64,000 nt of DNA from Mycolicibacterium parafortuitum (GTDB taxonomy: Bacteria > Actinomycetota > Actinomycetes > Mycobacteriales > Mycobacteriaceae). This document shows, in pieces, positions 16,752 to 28,095 of this stretch. The position numbers and the translations under genes were made by a program. Numbering within the stretch: the first letter of the stretch is position 1; each line of letters opens with the position of its first letter. The notes below the pieces were generated by a model. The model saw only the letters and a program-made list of their open reading frames with translations, was not told the DNA's origin and did not search any database. The stretch lies in the NCBI RefSeq assembly GCF_010725485.1, contig NZ_AP022598.1, forward strand, positions 2,418,001 through 2,482,000. The letters are read 5' to 3'.

Positions 16752-18401
16752 TCAGATCGCCGGCCCGAGCAGGTCGTCGGCGTCCTTGATGACATACCCG
16801 TAGCCCTGCTCGGCCAGGAAGCGCTGCCGGTGTGCCGCGTACTCGGCGTCGAGGCTGTCGCGCGACACCACCGAGTAGAACACCGCGCCACCGCCGTCGG
16901 CCTTCGGCCGCAGCAGCCGGCCCAGGCGCTGGGCCTCCTCCTGGCGTGATCCGAAGGTCCCCGAAACCTGCACCGCGACACTGGCTTCCGGGAGGTCGAT
17001 GGAGAAGTTCGCCACCTTGGAGACCACCAGGGTGCGTATCTCGCCGCGCCGGAAACCGTCGAACAGCTCCTCGCGTTCGGCGGTCTTGGTCGAACCCTGG
17101 ATCACCGGCGCACCGAGTTCGGCCCCGAGCTCGTCGAGCTGGTCGAGGTAGGCGCCGATCACCAGCGTCGGCTCGTTCGGGTGCCGCTCCAGGATCGACT
17201 TCACCACCGCGATCTTGGTGTGCGCTGTCGCGCACAGCTTGTACCGCTCCTCCGGCTCGGCCGTCGCGTAGAGCATCCGTTCGTTGTCGGTCATCGTGAC
17301 CCGCACCTCGATGCACTCCGCCGGCGCGATCCAGCCCTGGGCCTCGATGTCCTTCCACGGGGCGTCATACCGCTTCGGCCCGATCAGCGAGAACACATCG
17401 CCTTCACGCCCGTCCTCGCGGATCAGCGTCGCGGTCAGGCCGAGACGCCGTCGCGACTGCAGGTCGGCGGTCATCCGGAACACCGGTGCGGGAAGCAGGT
17501 GCACCTCGTCGTAGATGATCAGACCCCAGTCGCGGCTGTCGAAAAGCTCAAGGTGCTTGTACTCACCCTTGGTGCGCCGGGTGATCACCTGATACGTCGC
17601 GATCGTGACGGGACGAATCTCCTTGCGCTCACCGGAATACTCGCCGATCTCTTCTTCGGTCAACGACGTGCGCGCGATCAGCTCACGCTTCCACTGCCGC
17701 CCCGCGACGGTGTTCGTGACGAGAATCAGCGTCGTGGCACCGGCCTTGGCCATCGCCGCCGCGCCGACGAGCGTCTTGCCCGCACCGCACGGCAGCACCA
17801 CGACGCCCGAGCCGCCGTCCCAGAACGAGTCGGCGGCCATCTGCTGGTAGTCGCGCAGCTCCCAGCCGTCTTGCTGCAGGTCGATCGGGTGCGCTTCGCC
17901 GTCCACATAGCCCGCGAGATCCTCGGCGGGCCAACCGATCTTGAGCAGCATCTGCTTGACCCGGCCGCGTTCGCTGTTGTGCACGATCACCGTGTCGTCG
18001 TCTATGCGCGCACCCAGCATCGGGGCGATCTTCTTGTTCCGCAGCACCTCTTCGAGCACCGCACGGTCGAAGCTGACCAGGGTCAGGCCGTGCGCGGGAT
18101 GCTTGACCAGCTGCAGGCGGCCGTAGCGGGCCATCGTGTCGACGATGTCGACGAGCAGCGGCTGCGGTACGGCGTACCGGGAGAACGACACCAGCGCGTC
18201 GACGACCTGCTCGGCATCGTGTCCGGCCGCGCGCGCATTCCACAGCGCGAGCGGGGTGATGCGGTAGGTGTGGACGTGCTCGGGCGCGCGTTCCAACTCG
18301 GCGAACGGGGCGATCGCGGCACGCGCCGCCCCGGCCTGCTCGTGGTCGACCTCGAGCAGCACGGTCTTGTCGGATTGCACGATGAGCGGGCCGTCAGTCA
18401 C
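16752..18401 (-). CDS. ercc3: XPB/Ssl2-type DNA repair helicase
   Basis: This superfamily-2 3'-5' helicase is the bacterial homologue of XPB. The start GTG 18401 gives 549 residues beginning MTDGPLIVQSDKTVLLEVDHE, and GGGAG lies 5 bases upstream; GTG 18407 is an alternative. Helicase motifs: LPCGAGKT (about 203-210), DEVH (about 298-301), GLTATLIREDGREGD, and motif VI QRLGRLLRPK. It corresponds to Rv0861c, a characterised ATP-dependent helicase. In M. tuberculosis it adjoins the helicase-associated Rv0862c; here a large surface-protein gene lies between them. Confidence 0.96.
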   Translation of the reverse strand: MTDGPLIVQSDKTVLLEVDHEQAGAARAAIAPFAELERAPEHVHTYRITPLALWNARAAGHDAEQVVDALVSFSRYAVPQPLLVDIVDTMARYGRLQLVKHPAHGLTLVSFDRAVLEEVLRNKKIAPMLGARIDDDTVIVHNSERGRVKQMLLKIGWPAEDLAGYVDGEAHPIDLQQDGWELRDYQQMAADSFWDGGSGVVVLPCGAGKTLVGAAAMAKAGATTLILVTNTVAGRQWKRELIARTSLTEEEIGEYSGERKEIRPVTIATYQVITRRTKGEYKHLELFDSRDWGLIIYDEVHLLPAPVFRMTADLQSRRRLGLTATLIREDGREGDVFSLIGPKRYDAPWKDIEAQGWIAPAECIEVRVTMTDNERMLYATAEPEERYKLCATAHTKIAVVKSILERHPNEPTLVIGAYLDQLDELGAELGAPVIQGSTKTAEREELFDGFRRGEIRTLVVSKVANFSIDLPEASVAVQVSGTFGSRQEEAQRLGRLLRPKADGGGAVFYSVVSRDSLDAEYAAHRQRFLAEQGYGYVIKDADDLLGPAI

Positions 18402-18754
18402 GCGCACTCCCGCAGTGATGCCTGGATGAAGTCACGTTTGTCCATTATTCCGGTTCGGCCGACATGGTCGCCGCTGATGCGATCCGCGTAGAGGACGTCG
18501 CGGTTGCGGAAACGTCGTCCGCGGTTCGATCGCGGCCAGTCCGGCCCGCCATATTGTCGGAAGCTCTAATTCGCTGGTTCGTCGTCGCCGCACTTCAGCC
18601 GTGCTCGTGGGATTGCAACACAGAAGCGTTCACTTTCGCCCTTGCGCACCTGTGATGCGTGTCACTATTTTGCTCTTAGTGTCCTTCGCCGAGGGAGAAC
18701 CCACCGGCCCGACGGGCCGACCGCGGACACTGTGCAGAGAGCGGAGGTCGATCG
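18402..18754. other. Intergenic region upstream of the repeat protein
   Basis: This 350-base divergent spacer between ercc3 and the surface-protein gene holds no convincing gene. It contains a CRP-type dyad at 18651-18666 and the moderately AT-rich stretch after it (ACTATTTTGCTCTTAGTG), probably the promoter of the downstream gene. Confidence 0.5.
18651..18666. promoter_or_regulatory. CRP-type binding site upstream of surface protein
   Basis: TGTGA-TGCGTG-TCACT carries both GTGA and TCAC half-sites with the N6 spacing of the CRP consensus TGTGA-N6-TCACA. It is centred about 97 bases before the ATG at 18755 in the promoter region of the repeat protein. Confidence 0.55.
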
Positions 18755-21700
18755 ATGCTTGCGTCCCGTCCCGTCCCGCAGCCGGCTCAGACCCGGTACG
18801 CCCGCTACGTCGGCCGCGTCGGCGCGCTGGCGGTGGCGCTCGGAATCGGGATCGCCGTCGCGAACTCGGCGACCGCGTACGCCGACTCGGACGGCGACTC
18901 CTCGTCATCGGGGGCGACGTCATCCGGGGCGACCTCATCGACGTCGACCGCCGACGCCGGCCCCGTCAAGCCCGCGTCCAACAGGTCCTCGGCGCCGACC
19001 GCCGGTTCCGCCACCGACGCCCCCCGGGACACCGACGACTCCGGCGAAGCAGCCGATTCCGCGGACGACGACGAGGCGTCCGACAGGTCGGCCCGCTTCT
19101 CGGCCGCGGAGGACGACAATGCCGAGTCCGTGGCGGATGACGACGACGAGGTGCTCGCCGACGTCGAACCCGCCGTCGAACCCGAGGTGGCGCTCGACGA
19201 CGAGGAAACCCCGTCCGCCCCGGTCCCCGGTGCACCCCAGAAGCCCGCCGCACCGGCGCGCAGCGGGCCGGCCGCGGTGCCGGAGCCGGCAACGGTCACC
19301 GCCGAGGACGCCGCGGCGGAGCAGGGCACCGCGACCGTGCCGGTGTTCAACGCTGTGGTGTCGAATGTCGTTGCACCGTTGGTGGATCCCGCGCTTCCCG
19401 CGCCGTCCCCGGTTGGTGACGCGGTGCTGGCGTGGGTGCGGCGCCTGATCACGCACACGTTCTTCAACAAGACCCCGGTGCTGCTGAAGCCGGTGGAAAC
19501 CGAGCAGATCATCACCGGCCAGGTGCTGATCACCCTCGACGTCGAAGACCCCAACGGCGACCCGCTGACCTTCGACATCGTGCAACCGGCCAACGGGCTG
19601 GTGGTCCGCGTACCCGCCACCAACACGTTCCTGTTCACCCCGACGCTGCCGGTCCTCGGCGACCCCATGCCCGTGAAGTTCGACATCGTCGTGCGCGACG
19701 ACTCCGAACACCTGACCGGAGTGCTGGGCAGCATCCAGAAGCTGCTGCACTCGGTCGCGCGGTTCTTCCGCCTCGCGCAACCCGACAACCGCACCGTCAC
19801 CGTCGAATTCGACGCAGAACCGATCGTGCAGGCACCGCCGACACTGGCCGTCGTCGGGCGGCTGCTGCCCTACGTGCTCGGTGGAGACCCCGTGGACGTG
19901 CTGACCCTGGCGACCATCGTCGACCTCGACTCACCGCGGATGAACGAGGCGACCGTCACCATCGGCCTCGGCAGGCAAGCCGGCGACAAGCTGGGTTACG
20001 TCGCACCCGATGGGGTCCAGATCGACGTCGAGCAGGTCAACGACTACACGTTGAGGTTCAGTGGCCTTGCCAGCCAGGCGGATTACCAGGCCGCGCTGCA
20101 AGCGGTCACGTTCAGCACCACCGATCTGGGGTTGGTCGCGCGCACCGTCGAGTTCACCATCACCGACGAACACGGGGTACCGAACCTGGTGCCCGCGCTG
20201 GCCCTGGTGACCGTGCTCGGGCTGCCGCTGGCGGCCCCGCCGACGCTGCTGGCCGCCGGCGGGCTGCCGTACTTCCTGGGCGGCGCCCCGGTCAGACTGC
20301 TGTCCGTCGCCGAGATCACCGATCTGGACTCGGCATCGCTGCAGCGGGTTCTGGTGAAGATGACCCCGCTGACCGCCGTCGCCGGCGACAAGCTCGGGTA
20401 TGTGGCGCCTGCGGGGATCAGCGTGGGGGTGAACCAGATCGACGACCGCACCATCGAACTGACCGGTGTGCACTCCCTGGCAGACTATGAAACCGCCTTG
20501 AAGGCAATCACTTTCAGCGCCACCTCGCTGGATTTGGTGGCCCGCACGGTCGAGATCACCTTGACCGACGCCGACGGCGTCGACAGCCTGCTTCCCACGC
20601 CGGTCGCGATGACGGTGCTGCCCGGCCTCGGAGTCGAGTTGCCGCTTCTCGTCACTCCGGTCGGGCTGCCCGTCCACACCCTGGGTAAGCCGCCGGTGAA
20701 GCTGCTGACCTCGGTGGCGATCGCGAACGCCGACGACGGCAAGCTGACCGGCGCGGTGGTCACCATCGGGCTGAACCGGGTGGCCGGCGACAAGCTCGGC
20801 TACACCGCGGTGCCGGGTAACCCGGTCGGCGTGGTGCAGACCAACGACTGGACCCTGACGTTGTCGGGGGAGGCGACCGTCGAGCAGTACCAGCAGGCTC
20901 TGCAGAACATCACGTTCAGCGCCACCCAGATGGGGCTGCCCCGCACCGTGACCATCGACGTCACCGAAGCCGACGGCGACACCAGCCCCGCCCCGGGCAT
21001 CGTGTTCGCGAGTTCGCTTGTGCCGCTGCCGCCGACGATCGTGGTCACCGCCGTGCCGCCCACCCACACCATCGGCAAGCCCGGGGTGGTGCTCGCCCCG
21101 GTGGTGACCATCGAGGACCTGGACTCGCCGGTACTGGCCGGCGCCACCGTCGCGCTCGGCGTAGGTCGCCAGACCGGGGACACGCTGAGCTACACCACCC
21201 CGCCCGGCGGAACCATCACCGCGATCTGGAACGGCACCGACACCCTCACGCTGTCGGGTGCGGCGACCGTCGCCCAGTACGAGGCCGCGCTGGAAGCGGT
21301 GCGGTTCGCCGCCACCGGCGGTGCGGGTGTGCCGCGGACGGTGACCATCAACGTGATCGACGACTCCGGGCTGAGCGCGCTGGTGCCCGGTGCCGCGGCG
21401 ACCCTGGTCAAGAACCCGGACCGGCCGACGGTCATCACCGTCGGACTGCCCGACCTGTCGTTCCCGAAGGTCGGGGCCACCGTCAAACCGATCACACTGG
21501 CCACCATCGCCGACACCGACTCGACCACGCTGACCGGCGCGTCGATCAGGATCGCCGAGCGCTTCACCACCGGCGACACCCTCGGCTACACACCGATCTC
21601 CGGCGTGCCGATCACCGCGTCCTACAACACCGCGACGGGCGAGTTGATCCTCACCGGGACCGCGACCATCGCGCAGTACAAGCAGGCGCTGGAGTCCGTC

Positions 21701-21838
21701 ACCTTCCGGGCCACCCAGTACGGCGGCGGGCTGCTCGACGCGCTCGGTGTCACCCGCGTGCTGTCGGTGTTCGTCACCGACGACTCCGGTGTCAGCAACA
21801 CCCTGCCCGGGGTGGTGCCGGTGACCGTGTTCAGGTAG
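18755..21838 (+). CDS. Large exported repeat protein with cadherin-like module
   Basis: The 1027-residue protein has an export-type N-terminus (RYARYVGRVGALAVALGIGIAVANSATAYA, residues about 14-43), an acidic Ser/Asp/Ala-rich disordered linker to about 180, a LAWVRRLITHTFFNKTP segment, and an Ig/cadherin-like module near 250-360 (VLITLDVEDPNGDPLTFDIV). Five repeats of about 120-140 residues follow (approximately 365-490, 491-628, 629-755, 756-885, 886-1027), each with GDKLGY or GDTLGY, a YxxAL element and RTVxIxVTDxxG. This looks like a cell-surface or secreted stalk or adhesin; no enzymatic domain is seen. It interrupts the ercc3/helicase-associated pair. Confidence 0.85.
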   Translation: MLASRPVPQPAQTRYARYVGRVGALAVALGIGIAVANSATAYADSDGDSSSSGATSSGATSSTSTADAGPVKPASNRSSAPTAGSATDAPRDTDDSGEAADSADDDEASDRSARFSAAEDDNAESVADDDDEVLADVEPAVEPEVALDDEETPSAPVPGAPQKPAAPARSGPAAVPEPATVTAEDAAAEQGTATVPVFNAVVSNVVAPLVDPALPAPSPVGDAVLAWVRRLITHTFFNKTPVLLKPVETEQIITGQVLITLDVEDPNGDPLTFDIVQPANGLVVRVPATNTFLFTPTLPVLGDPMPVKFDIVVRDDSEHLTGVLGSIQKLLHSVARFFRLAQPDNRTVTVEFDAEPIVQAPPTLAVVGRLLPYVLGGDPVDVLTLATIVDLDSPRMNEATVTIGLGRQAGDKLGYVAPDGVQIDVEQVNDYTLRFSGLASQADYQAALQAVTFSTTDLGLVARTVEFTITDEHGVPNLVPALALVTVLGLPLAAPPTLLAAGGLPYFLGGAPVRLLSVAEITDLDSASLQRVLVKMTPLTAVAGDKLGYVAPAGISVGVNQIDDRTIELTGVHSLADYETALKAITFSATSLDLVARTVEITLTDADGVDSLLPTPVAMTVLPGLGVELPLLVTPVGLPVHTLGKPPVKLLTSVAIANADDGKLTGAVVTIGLNRVAGDKLGYTAVPGNPVGVVQTNDWTLTLSGEATVEQYQQALQNITFSATQMGLPRTVTIDVTEADGDTSPAPGIVFASSLVPLPPTIVVTAVPPTHTIGKPGVVLAPVVTIEDLDSPVLAGATVALGVGRQTGDTLSYTTPPGGTITAIWNGTDTLTLSGAATVAQYEAALEAVRFAATGGAGVPRTVTINVIDDSGLSALVPGAAATLVKNPDRPTVITVGLPDLSFPKVGATVKPITLATIADTDSTTLTGASIRIAERFTTGDTLGYTPISGVPITASYNTATGELILTGTATIAQYKQALESVTFRATQYGGGLLDALGVTRVLSVFVTDDSGVSNTLPGVVPVTVFR

Positions 21839-21844
21839 CCGGAC

Positions 21845-24112
21845 TCAGCCGGCGTTCGCCGACACCACCGACGTGACGCGGTGGATCGCGAACTCCCGCA
21901 CCCGGCCCGAGGCGGGGTCGTAGGCGGTCAGTTGCCCGCCGCGCACGTTGATCGGCGACACCACCCGCTGGGTCGCCACCCCGGCGGGGTCGACGTATCC
22001 GATCACGACGGACTCCTGCAGGTGCGCGGCCTGTTGCAGCTCCGAGATCGCGACCGCGGGATCCAGCCGTAGACCGGTCGGCGGCGCCGAGGCCACCTTG
22101 CGGAGCACGGCGACGATCGCGGCGAGGGTCTGGTCGGTCGGCGCCGTGGTGTGCCGGTATCCGCGGCGGCGGCCAGGTGCGGGCACCCGAGCGCCGCGGC
22201 TGCGCAGATCGACGATCGCGCCGGTGGTGTCCTCGGCGGCCGGGGCGAAACCCGCGTCCCGTAACGCGTTGAGCACCTCCGAGATCGGTGCCTGCGACAC
22301 CGCGACCGTCGGGGCCAGCAGCCGCAGCTCGACCTGCTCGGTGGCGGGCGCGGCGACAGCCTGGGCCAGCAGCGCGGCGTCCTCGCAGCGCACGAACGAC
22401 GACGCCATACCCACCCGCAACTGCCCGTGCCGGCGTGCGACATCGTCGATCAGATACGTCAGGGCCTGCGGGACAGGGGTTTTGGAATGCCGTTCGAACA
22501 GTGCGTGCAGCCCGCCCGCGGTCTTTCCGGTGTCCAGCGCGCGCCGCACCGACGACTCGTCGATGCGGTAGACCATCGCCGCACCTGCGGACTCCACGGT
22601 CGCGACGGCGGCCAACTGTTCGGCCAGGTCGCGCTGCAGCGGCCCCGGAACGATGACCGTCAGATCGGCCTGCAGCAGGAAGTGGTCGATCGGGGCGGGC
22701 AGCACCTTGTCCATCGCCGCGATCACGACGTCGTCGTCGCCGCCGGTGAGCAGGCGCCGCAGCGGGGTGCAGAGCGCGCCGCGCCCGACCGCGCCGACGG
22801 CGTGCGCCTCGGTGAGCAGATCGGCGACGGGCTCGCGCTGCAGCCTGGCCGCCCACCGGGGACGCTTCCAGATCATCGCCCGCGACGCGGAGTCGGCGTC
22901 CACCCCGGCGCCGGAGGCAAGCTCGGCCAGCGTTTCCAGTAACAGCCGGCGGTCTAGCGGTGCGGCGGTCGAGAACAGTGAATCCGACAGTGCGGCAAAA
23001 GGTTTTCCGTCAGCGCCACGGCTGCCGATCAGGCTCGGTCTGCCCGGCAGCTCCAGCCATGCCGTGACCATCAGGTGCCATTTGGCGGCAGGCGTCGACT
23101 CGATGAACCGGTCGGCGGCCACCGTCGGCGCCCACGCCGACGCGGCGGTGTCGTTCGGATCCGGCTCCGGGATGCCGGGCGCGATCAGCCCCGCACCGGC
23201 CGCGACCTCGAGGATCAGGCCCAGTCGGCGTTCGTCGATACCGGTGACCTTGGTCAGCCGTTTGACCTCGCGGATACCCAGGCCGCCGCTGCGCAGCTCG
23301 GGAACCGGTGCCTCACTGAGGGTTTCGAGGATCACCTCGGTCTCGCGGAGAAAGTCCAGTGCCGCTCCGGCGGCGACGGCGTCGACGTCGGCGGCCTTGG
23401 TCGTCGTCACCGTCGGGTCCGGACGGGACAAGCTGACCGGGCCCGGGGTCTCGCCGCGCAGCACCTGGCCGACCACCCGCGGCAGGATCACGGTGTCGTC
23501 GTCGAGGCGGCGCAGCAGACCGGCGGCCAGCAGCCGCGGCACCGGCCGGTCGGGCGGTGTCCCGGGCATCGCGTCGCGGGTGCGGCCGACCGGCGAGCCG
23601 TCCAACAACTTGTCCAGCAGGTCGCGCGCGGGGGCGTCGAGCGCCTCGAGTGCTTCGGCGATCTCGGCCGCCGACGGGGACGTGCTCTCGACGGTGACCT
23701 GGCCCGGGTACCACGGCAGGCTCGACGCCACCTCGGCGGCGACCCGCAGCGCGCCGCCGCCGGTCAGGTCGCCCCACACCAGCGCCCGCGTGCACAGGTC
23801 CTCGACCGCGGCCCGCACGTCGGCGCCGTCGGCCCGCTCGCCCAGCAGCGCGGTCAGGTCGGTGAAGGTCACGGTGCCGGTATCGGCATGCAGTGTGAGC
23901 AGCGCGTCGAGTACGGCCAGGTGCAGGAAGTCCAGGTCGTCGGTGGCCGCCTTGACCGACTGACGGGCGGCCGCGCGGGCCGCCAGCGCCGCGATGCTGC
24001 CCGGCGGAGGTTGGGTGAGGTCGGGCCGCAGACGCAACAGCGCGATCAGCTGTTCGTCGTCGGATTCGGCCAACCAGGCGGCCAGCGGCACACCCGGACT
24101 CTTAACACTCAT
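21845..24112 (-). CDS. Helicase-associated domain protein (Rv0862c-like)
   Basis: This 755-residue cytoplasmic protein resembles mycobacterial Rv0862c, annotated with an XPB/Ssl2-like helicase-associated C-terminal domain. It starts [32 protein letters not shown] and contains the conserved C-terminal region [41 protein letters not shown]. No Walker motif is present, so it is not itself a helicase. Neighbouring placement with ercc3 in other mycobacteria suggests a functional partnership in DNA repair, which is inference. Confidence 0.88.
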   Translation of the reverse strand: MSVKSPGVPLAAWLAESDDEQLIALLRLRPDLTQPPPGSIAALAARAAARQSVKAATDDLDFLHLAVLDALLTLHADTGTVTFTDLTALLGERADGADVRAAVEDLCTRALVWGDLTGGGALRVAAEVASSLPWYPGQVTVESTSPSAAEIAEALEALDAPARDLLDKLLDGSPVGRTRDAMPGTPPDRPVPRLLAAGLLRRLDDDTVILPRVVGQVLRGETPGPVSLSRPDPTVTTTKAADVDAVAAGAALDFLRETEVILETLSEAPVPELRSGGLGIREVKRLTKVTGIDERRLGLILEVAAGAGLIAPGIPEPDPNDTAASAWAPTVAADRFIESTPAAKWHLMVTAWLELPGRPSLIGSRGADGKPFAALSDSLFSTAAPLDRRLLLETLAELASGAGVDADSASRAMIWKRPRWAARLQREPVADLLTEAHAVGAVGRGALCTPLRRLLTGGDDDVVIAAMDKVLPAPIDHFLLQADLTVIVPGPLQRDLAEQLAAVATVESAGAAMVYRIDESSVRRALDTGKTAGGLHALFERHSKTPVPQALTYLIDDVARRHGQLRVGMASSFVRCEDAALLAQAVAAPATEQVELRLLAPTVAVSQAPISEVLNALRDAGFAPAAEDTTGAIVDLRSRGARVPAPGRRRGYRHTTAPTDQTLAAIVAVLRKVASAPPTGLRLDPAVAISELQQAAHLQESVVIGYVDPAGVATQRVVSPINVRGGQLTAYDPASGRVREFAIHRVTSVVSANAG

Positions 24113-24177
24113 CGCTGACCAGCGTAAAGGAGCCGCCCGACGTCGCCAGTCGGCGATCGGCCTGCCACAATGTCAGC

Positions 24178-24363
24178 GTGGCTGATGACAAGAAGAACCG
24201 TTACGTCGACCCGGGCTGGCCGACGACCGATCCCGATGACCACGCGGTCAGCGAGCTTGCCACCGACCGCACCGGCGCTCTGTCGCCGTTCGGCGAGGTG
24301 ACGTTCCCGCTGCCGGCGGAAGAGCTCCCCTTCATCCAAGCTGTCACCGTCGTCAACAAGTAG
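24178..24363 (+). CDS. Conserved mycobacterial hypothetical protein (Rv0863-like)
   Basis: This 61-residue protein starts at GTG 24178 and reads [43 protein letters not shown], ending [11 protein letters not shown]. It precedes moaC by 2 bases, as Rv0863 precedes moaC2 in M. tuberculosis, so it is probably the first gene of the molybdopterin operon. No domain or catalytic motif is recognised. Confidence 0.85.
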   Translation: MADDKKNRYVDPGWPTTDPDDHAVSELATDRTGALSPFGEVTFPLPAEELPFIQAVTVVNK

Positions 24364-24365
24364 CG

Positions 24366-24848
24366 GTGTCCGACCGCCTCTCGCATCTCGACGAGACCGG
24401 CGCCGCCCACATGGTCGACGTCTCGGCCAAGGCCGTCACCAAGCGTGTCGCCGTCGCCGAGGGCACGGTGCACACCACCCCCGACGTCGTCGCGATGATC
24501 TCCGCCAACGGGTTGCCCAAGGGTGACGCGCTGGCGACCGCGCGGGTGGCGGGCATCCTGGCGGCCAAACGCACCAGCGATCTCGTGCCGCTGTGCCATC
24601 CGCTGGCGATCACGGGCGTCGACATCGATTTCACCGTCGGCGGCGACGACACCCCCGGAGCCGTCGGGATCACCGCCACGGTGCGCACCACCGACCGCAC
24701 GGGCGTCGAGATGGAGGCCTTGACCGCGGTCAGCGTCGCGGCGCTGACGGTCTACGACATGATCAAGGCGGTGGACCGGGCGGCCCGCATCGACGGGATC
24801 CAGGTGGTGCACAAGGAGGGCGGCAAGACCGGGACGTGGACCCGGTGA
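24366..24848 (+). CDS. moaC: Cyclic pyranopterin monophosphate synthase MoaC
   Basis: MoaC converts 3',8-cyclo-7,8-dihydro-GTP made by MoaA into cyclic pyranopterin monophosphate. The 160-residue protein has the expected motifs [41 protein letters not shown] and KEGGKTG. The start is GTG, and the stop overlaps the mog start (GTGA). MoaA is encoded 3.3 kb away on the opposite strand beyond rpfA. Confidence 0.96.
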   Translation: MSDRLSHLDETGAAHMVDVSAKAVTKRVAVAEGTVHTTPDVVAMISANGLPKGDALATARVAGILAAKRTSDLVPLCHPLAITGVDIDFTVGGDDTPGAVGITATVRTTDRTGVEMEALTAVSVAALTVYDMIKAVDRAARIDGIQVVHKEGGKTGTWTR

Positions 24849-25327
24849 CAACGCGCTCCGGCGTCGTCGTCATCGCCTCCACCCGGGCCTCCGGGGGTGT
24901 CTACGAGGACCGCTGCGGCCCGATCCTGGTCGACTGGCTCAACGCCCGCGGCATCGCCACGCCGGCGGCGGTCGTGGTCGCCGACGGCGAACCTGTCGCG
25001 CAGGCGCTGCGTGCCGCCCTCGCCGAGCGCCCCGACGTCATCCTGACCTCCGGCGGCACCGGCATCTCACCGACCGACGCCACCCCGCAGCACACTGCGG
25101 AGCTTCTCGACTATCAGATCCCGGGCCTGGCCGACGCGATCCGGCGGTCCGGGCTGCCCCACGTGCCGACCTCGGTGTTGTCCCGCGGCGTCTGCGGCGT
25201 CGCCGGGCGCACGCTGATCGTCAACCTGCCGGGCTCGGTCGGCGGCGTCAAAGACGGCCTGGGAGTGCTGGCCGACGTGCTCGACCACGCCCTGGACCAA
25301 CTGCAAGGCAAGGATCACCCGCGATGA
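24845..25327 (+). CDS. mog: Molybdopterin adenylyltransferase (Mog/MoaB-like)
   Basis: This 160-residue protein belongs to the MogA/MoaB family that adenylylates molybdopterin before metal insertion. It begins at GTG 24845 within the moaC stop. The [15 protein letters not shown] motif and the C-terminal INLPGS-like [14 protein letters not shown] are characteristic. Its TGA overlaps the moaE ATG (ATGA), so moaC-mog-moaE are translationally coupled. Confidence 0.94.
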   Translation: MTTRSGVVVIASTRASGGVYEDRCGPILVDWLNARGIATPAAVVVADGEPVAQALRAALAERPDVILTSGGTGISPTDATPQHTAELLDYQIPGLADAIRRSGLPHVPTSVLSRGVCGVAGRTLIVNLPGSVGGVKDGLGVLADVLDHALDQLQGKDHPR

Positions 25328-25749
25328 CCGCCGTCCTGCGCGCCGCGCTGACCGAAACTCTCATCGACACCGCTGAGCACGAGCACCTGGTCGCGCACGA
25401 GTCCGCGGGCGCGGTGGTCACGTTCGCGGGTGTGGTGCGAGACCACGACGGCGGTCGCGGAGTGACGCGACTGGAGTACTCGGCCCATCCGAGCGCCGAG
25501 CAGACCCTGGCCGACGTCGCCGCCGAGATCGCGGCCGAGAGCCATGGGGTGCGCGCCATCGCGGTCAGCCACCGCGTCGGAGTCCTGCACATCGGTGACG
25601 CCGCGCTGGTCGCCGCTGTCGCGGCCGATCACCGCGGGGCGGCGTTCGAGACCTGCGCGCGTCTGGTCGACCGCGTCAAGGAGCGGCTACCGGTGTGGAA
25701 GCACCAGTTCTTCGCCGACGGCACGGACGAATGGGTGAACAGCGCGTAG
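25324..25749 (+). CDS. moaE: Molybdopterin synthase catalytic subunit MoaE
   Basis: MoaE forms the MoaD2-MoaE2 complex that inserts dithiolene sulfur into cyclic pyranopterin monophosphate. The 141-residue protein has [29 protein letters not shown] and the catalytic lysine region [16 protein letters not shown]. Its MoaD partner is encoded at 27828-28094 on the other strand. The stop codon TAG lies inside the first copy of the tandem repeat at 25743-25836. Confidence 0.95.
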   Translation: MTAVLRAALTETLIDTAEHEHLVAHESAGAVVTFAGVVRDHDGGRGVTRLEYSAHPSAEQTLADVAAEIAAESHGVRAIAVSHRVGVLHIGDAALVAAVAADHRGAAFETCARLVDRVKERLPVWKHQFFADGTDEWVNSA

Positions 25750-25836
25750 CGGAGCGGAGCAGTCCTGCACCGCGTAGCGGAGCGGAGCAGTCGGGCACCG
25801 CGTAGCGGAGCGGAGCAGTCCTGCAGCGCGTAGCGG
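25743..25836. repeat. 28-bp tandem repeat, 3.4 copies
   Basis: Three 28-base units beginning CGCGTAGCGGAGCGGAGCAG (25743, 25771, 25799) plus a 10-base partial copy fill the space between convergent moaE and rpfA. Unit 2 differs at CTG to GGG near its end and unit 3 at the last base. There are no spacers, so it is not a CRISPR. Confidence 0.95.
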
Positions 25837-25848
25837 TCAGCGACCGGC

Positions 25849-27572
<1,724 letters not shown>

Positions 27573-27785
27573 AATTGGTGTGCAGCGGGCCGTTCGGAAT
27601 GTGGGGGTCGATCGGCCTGGTTCAGAACGTTAACGGCTGTCAGGAGGGTCGTCATCTTTTGCTCACAGCAGCGTTTCTCCCTGCGGCAAATACTAAAAAA
27701 TCTCTAAATACGCAGGACTGACCGTCGTTCCTGCAGGTGCCCGGTGGCTCAACCTGTCTGTAGCCATCCCGTGACCATTCCGTGA

Positions 27786-27801
27786 TGTGACGCAAATCAC
27801 G
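27786..27801. promoter_or_regulatory. CRP-type binding site upstream of rpfA
   Basis: TGTGA-CGCAAA-TCACG fits the CRP consensus. rpfA is a reported CRP (Rv3676) target in M. tuberculosis. The site lies about 420 bases before the rpfA ATG, upstream of the riboswitch and a moderately AT-rich stretch (27690-27712, ATACTAAAAAATCTCTAAAT) that could hold the promoter. It also lies downstream of the moaD stop. Confidence 0.6.
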
Positions 27802-27827
27802 GAATAGGTTCGGCGGGATCGGTCTGA

Positions 27828-28094
27828 CTATCCACCGGCGAATGGCGGCAACACGTCGATCGTCTGCGCATCGCCCAGCTCGACTGTCATGTCTCGCACC
27901 GCCATCCCGTCGCGGAGATACGAACACCGCGCCAGAACGGCGGCCAGGCGCTCGTCGCGCGCCTTCAAGATTTGGACCAGGGCGTCGAGCGTCGTCCCGG
28001 ACGGTATGTCCAGTGTCTCGGCCTCGGTTCCGGCCGCCGCACGCGCTGCGGCGAAATAGCGCACGGTCACCCGCACGTCGACGTCGGCAGGCAT
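27828..28094 (-). CDS. moaD: Molybdopterin synthase sulfur-carrier subunit MoaD
   Basis: The 88-residue ubiquitin-like protein ends in the required double glycine (DVLPPFAGG), whose C-terminus is thiocarboxylated to donate sulfur in the MoaE complex. The beta-grasp pattern is clear (VTVRYFAAARAAAGTEAETLDIPSGTTLDALVQIL). Its ATG lies 1 base after the moaA stop, so the two are co-translated. It corresponds to moaD2 (Rv0868c). Confidence 0.95.
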   Translation of the reverse strand: MPADVDVRVTVRYFAAARAAAGTEAETLDIPSGTTLDALVQILKARDERLAAVLARCSYLRDGMAVRDMTVELGDAQTIDVLPPFAGG

Positions 28095-28095
28095 C

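Noticed and set aside
18966..19800. Long minus-strand frames opposite the acidic linker of the repeat protein
   Set aside because: They mirror Ser/Asp/Ala codons of the real gene and have no start signals or domains.
25743..25836. Short direct repeats considered as CRISPR
   Set aside because: Units are contiguous without unique spacers and no cas genes are present.
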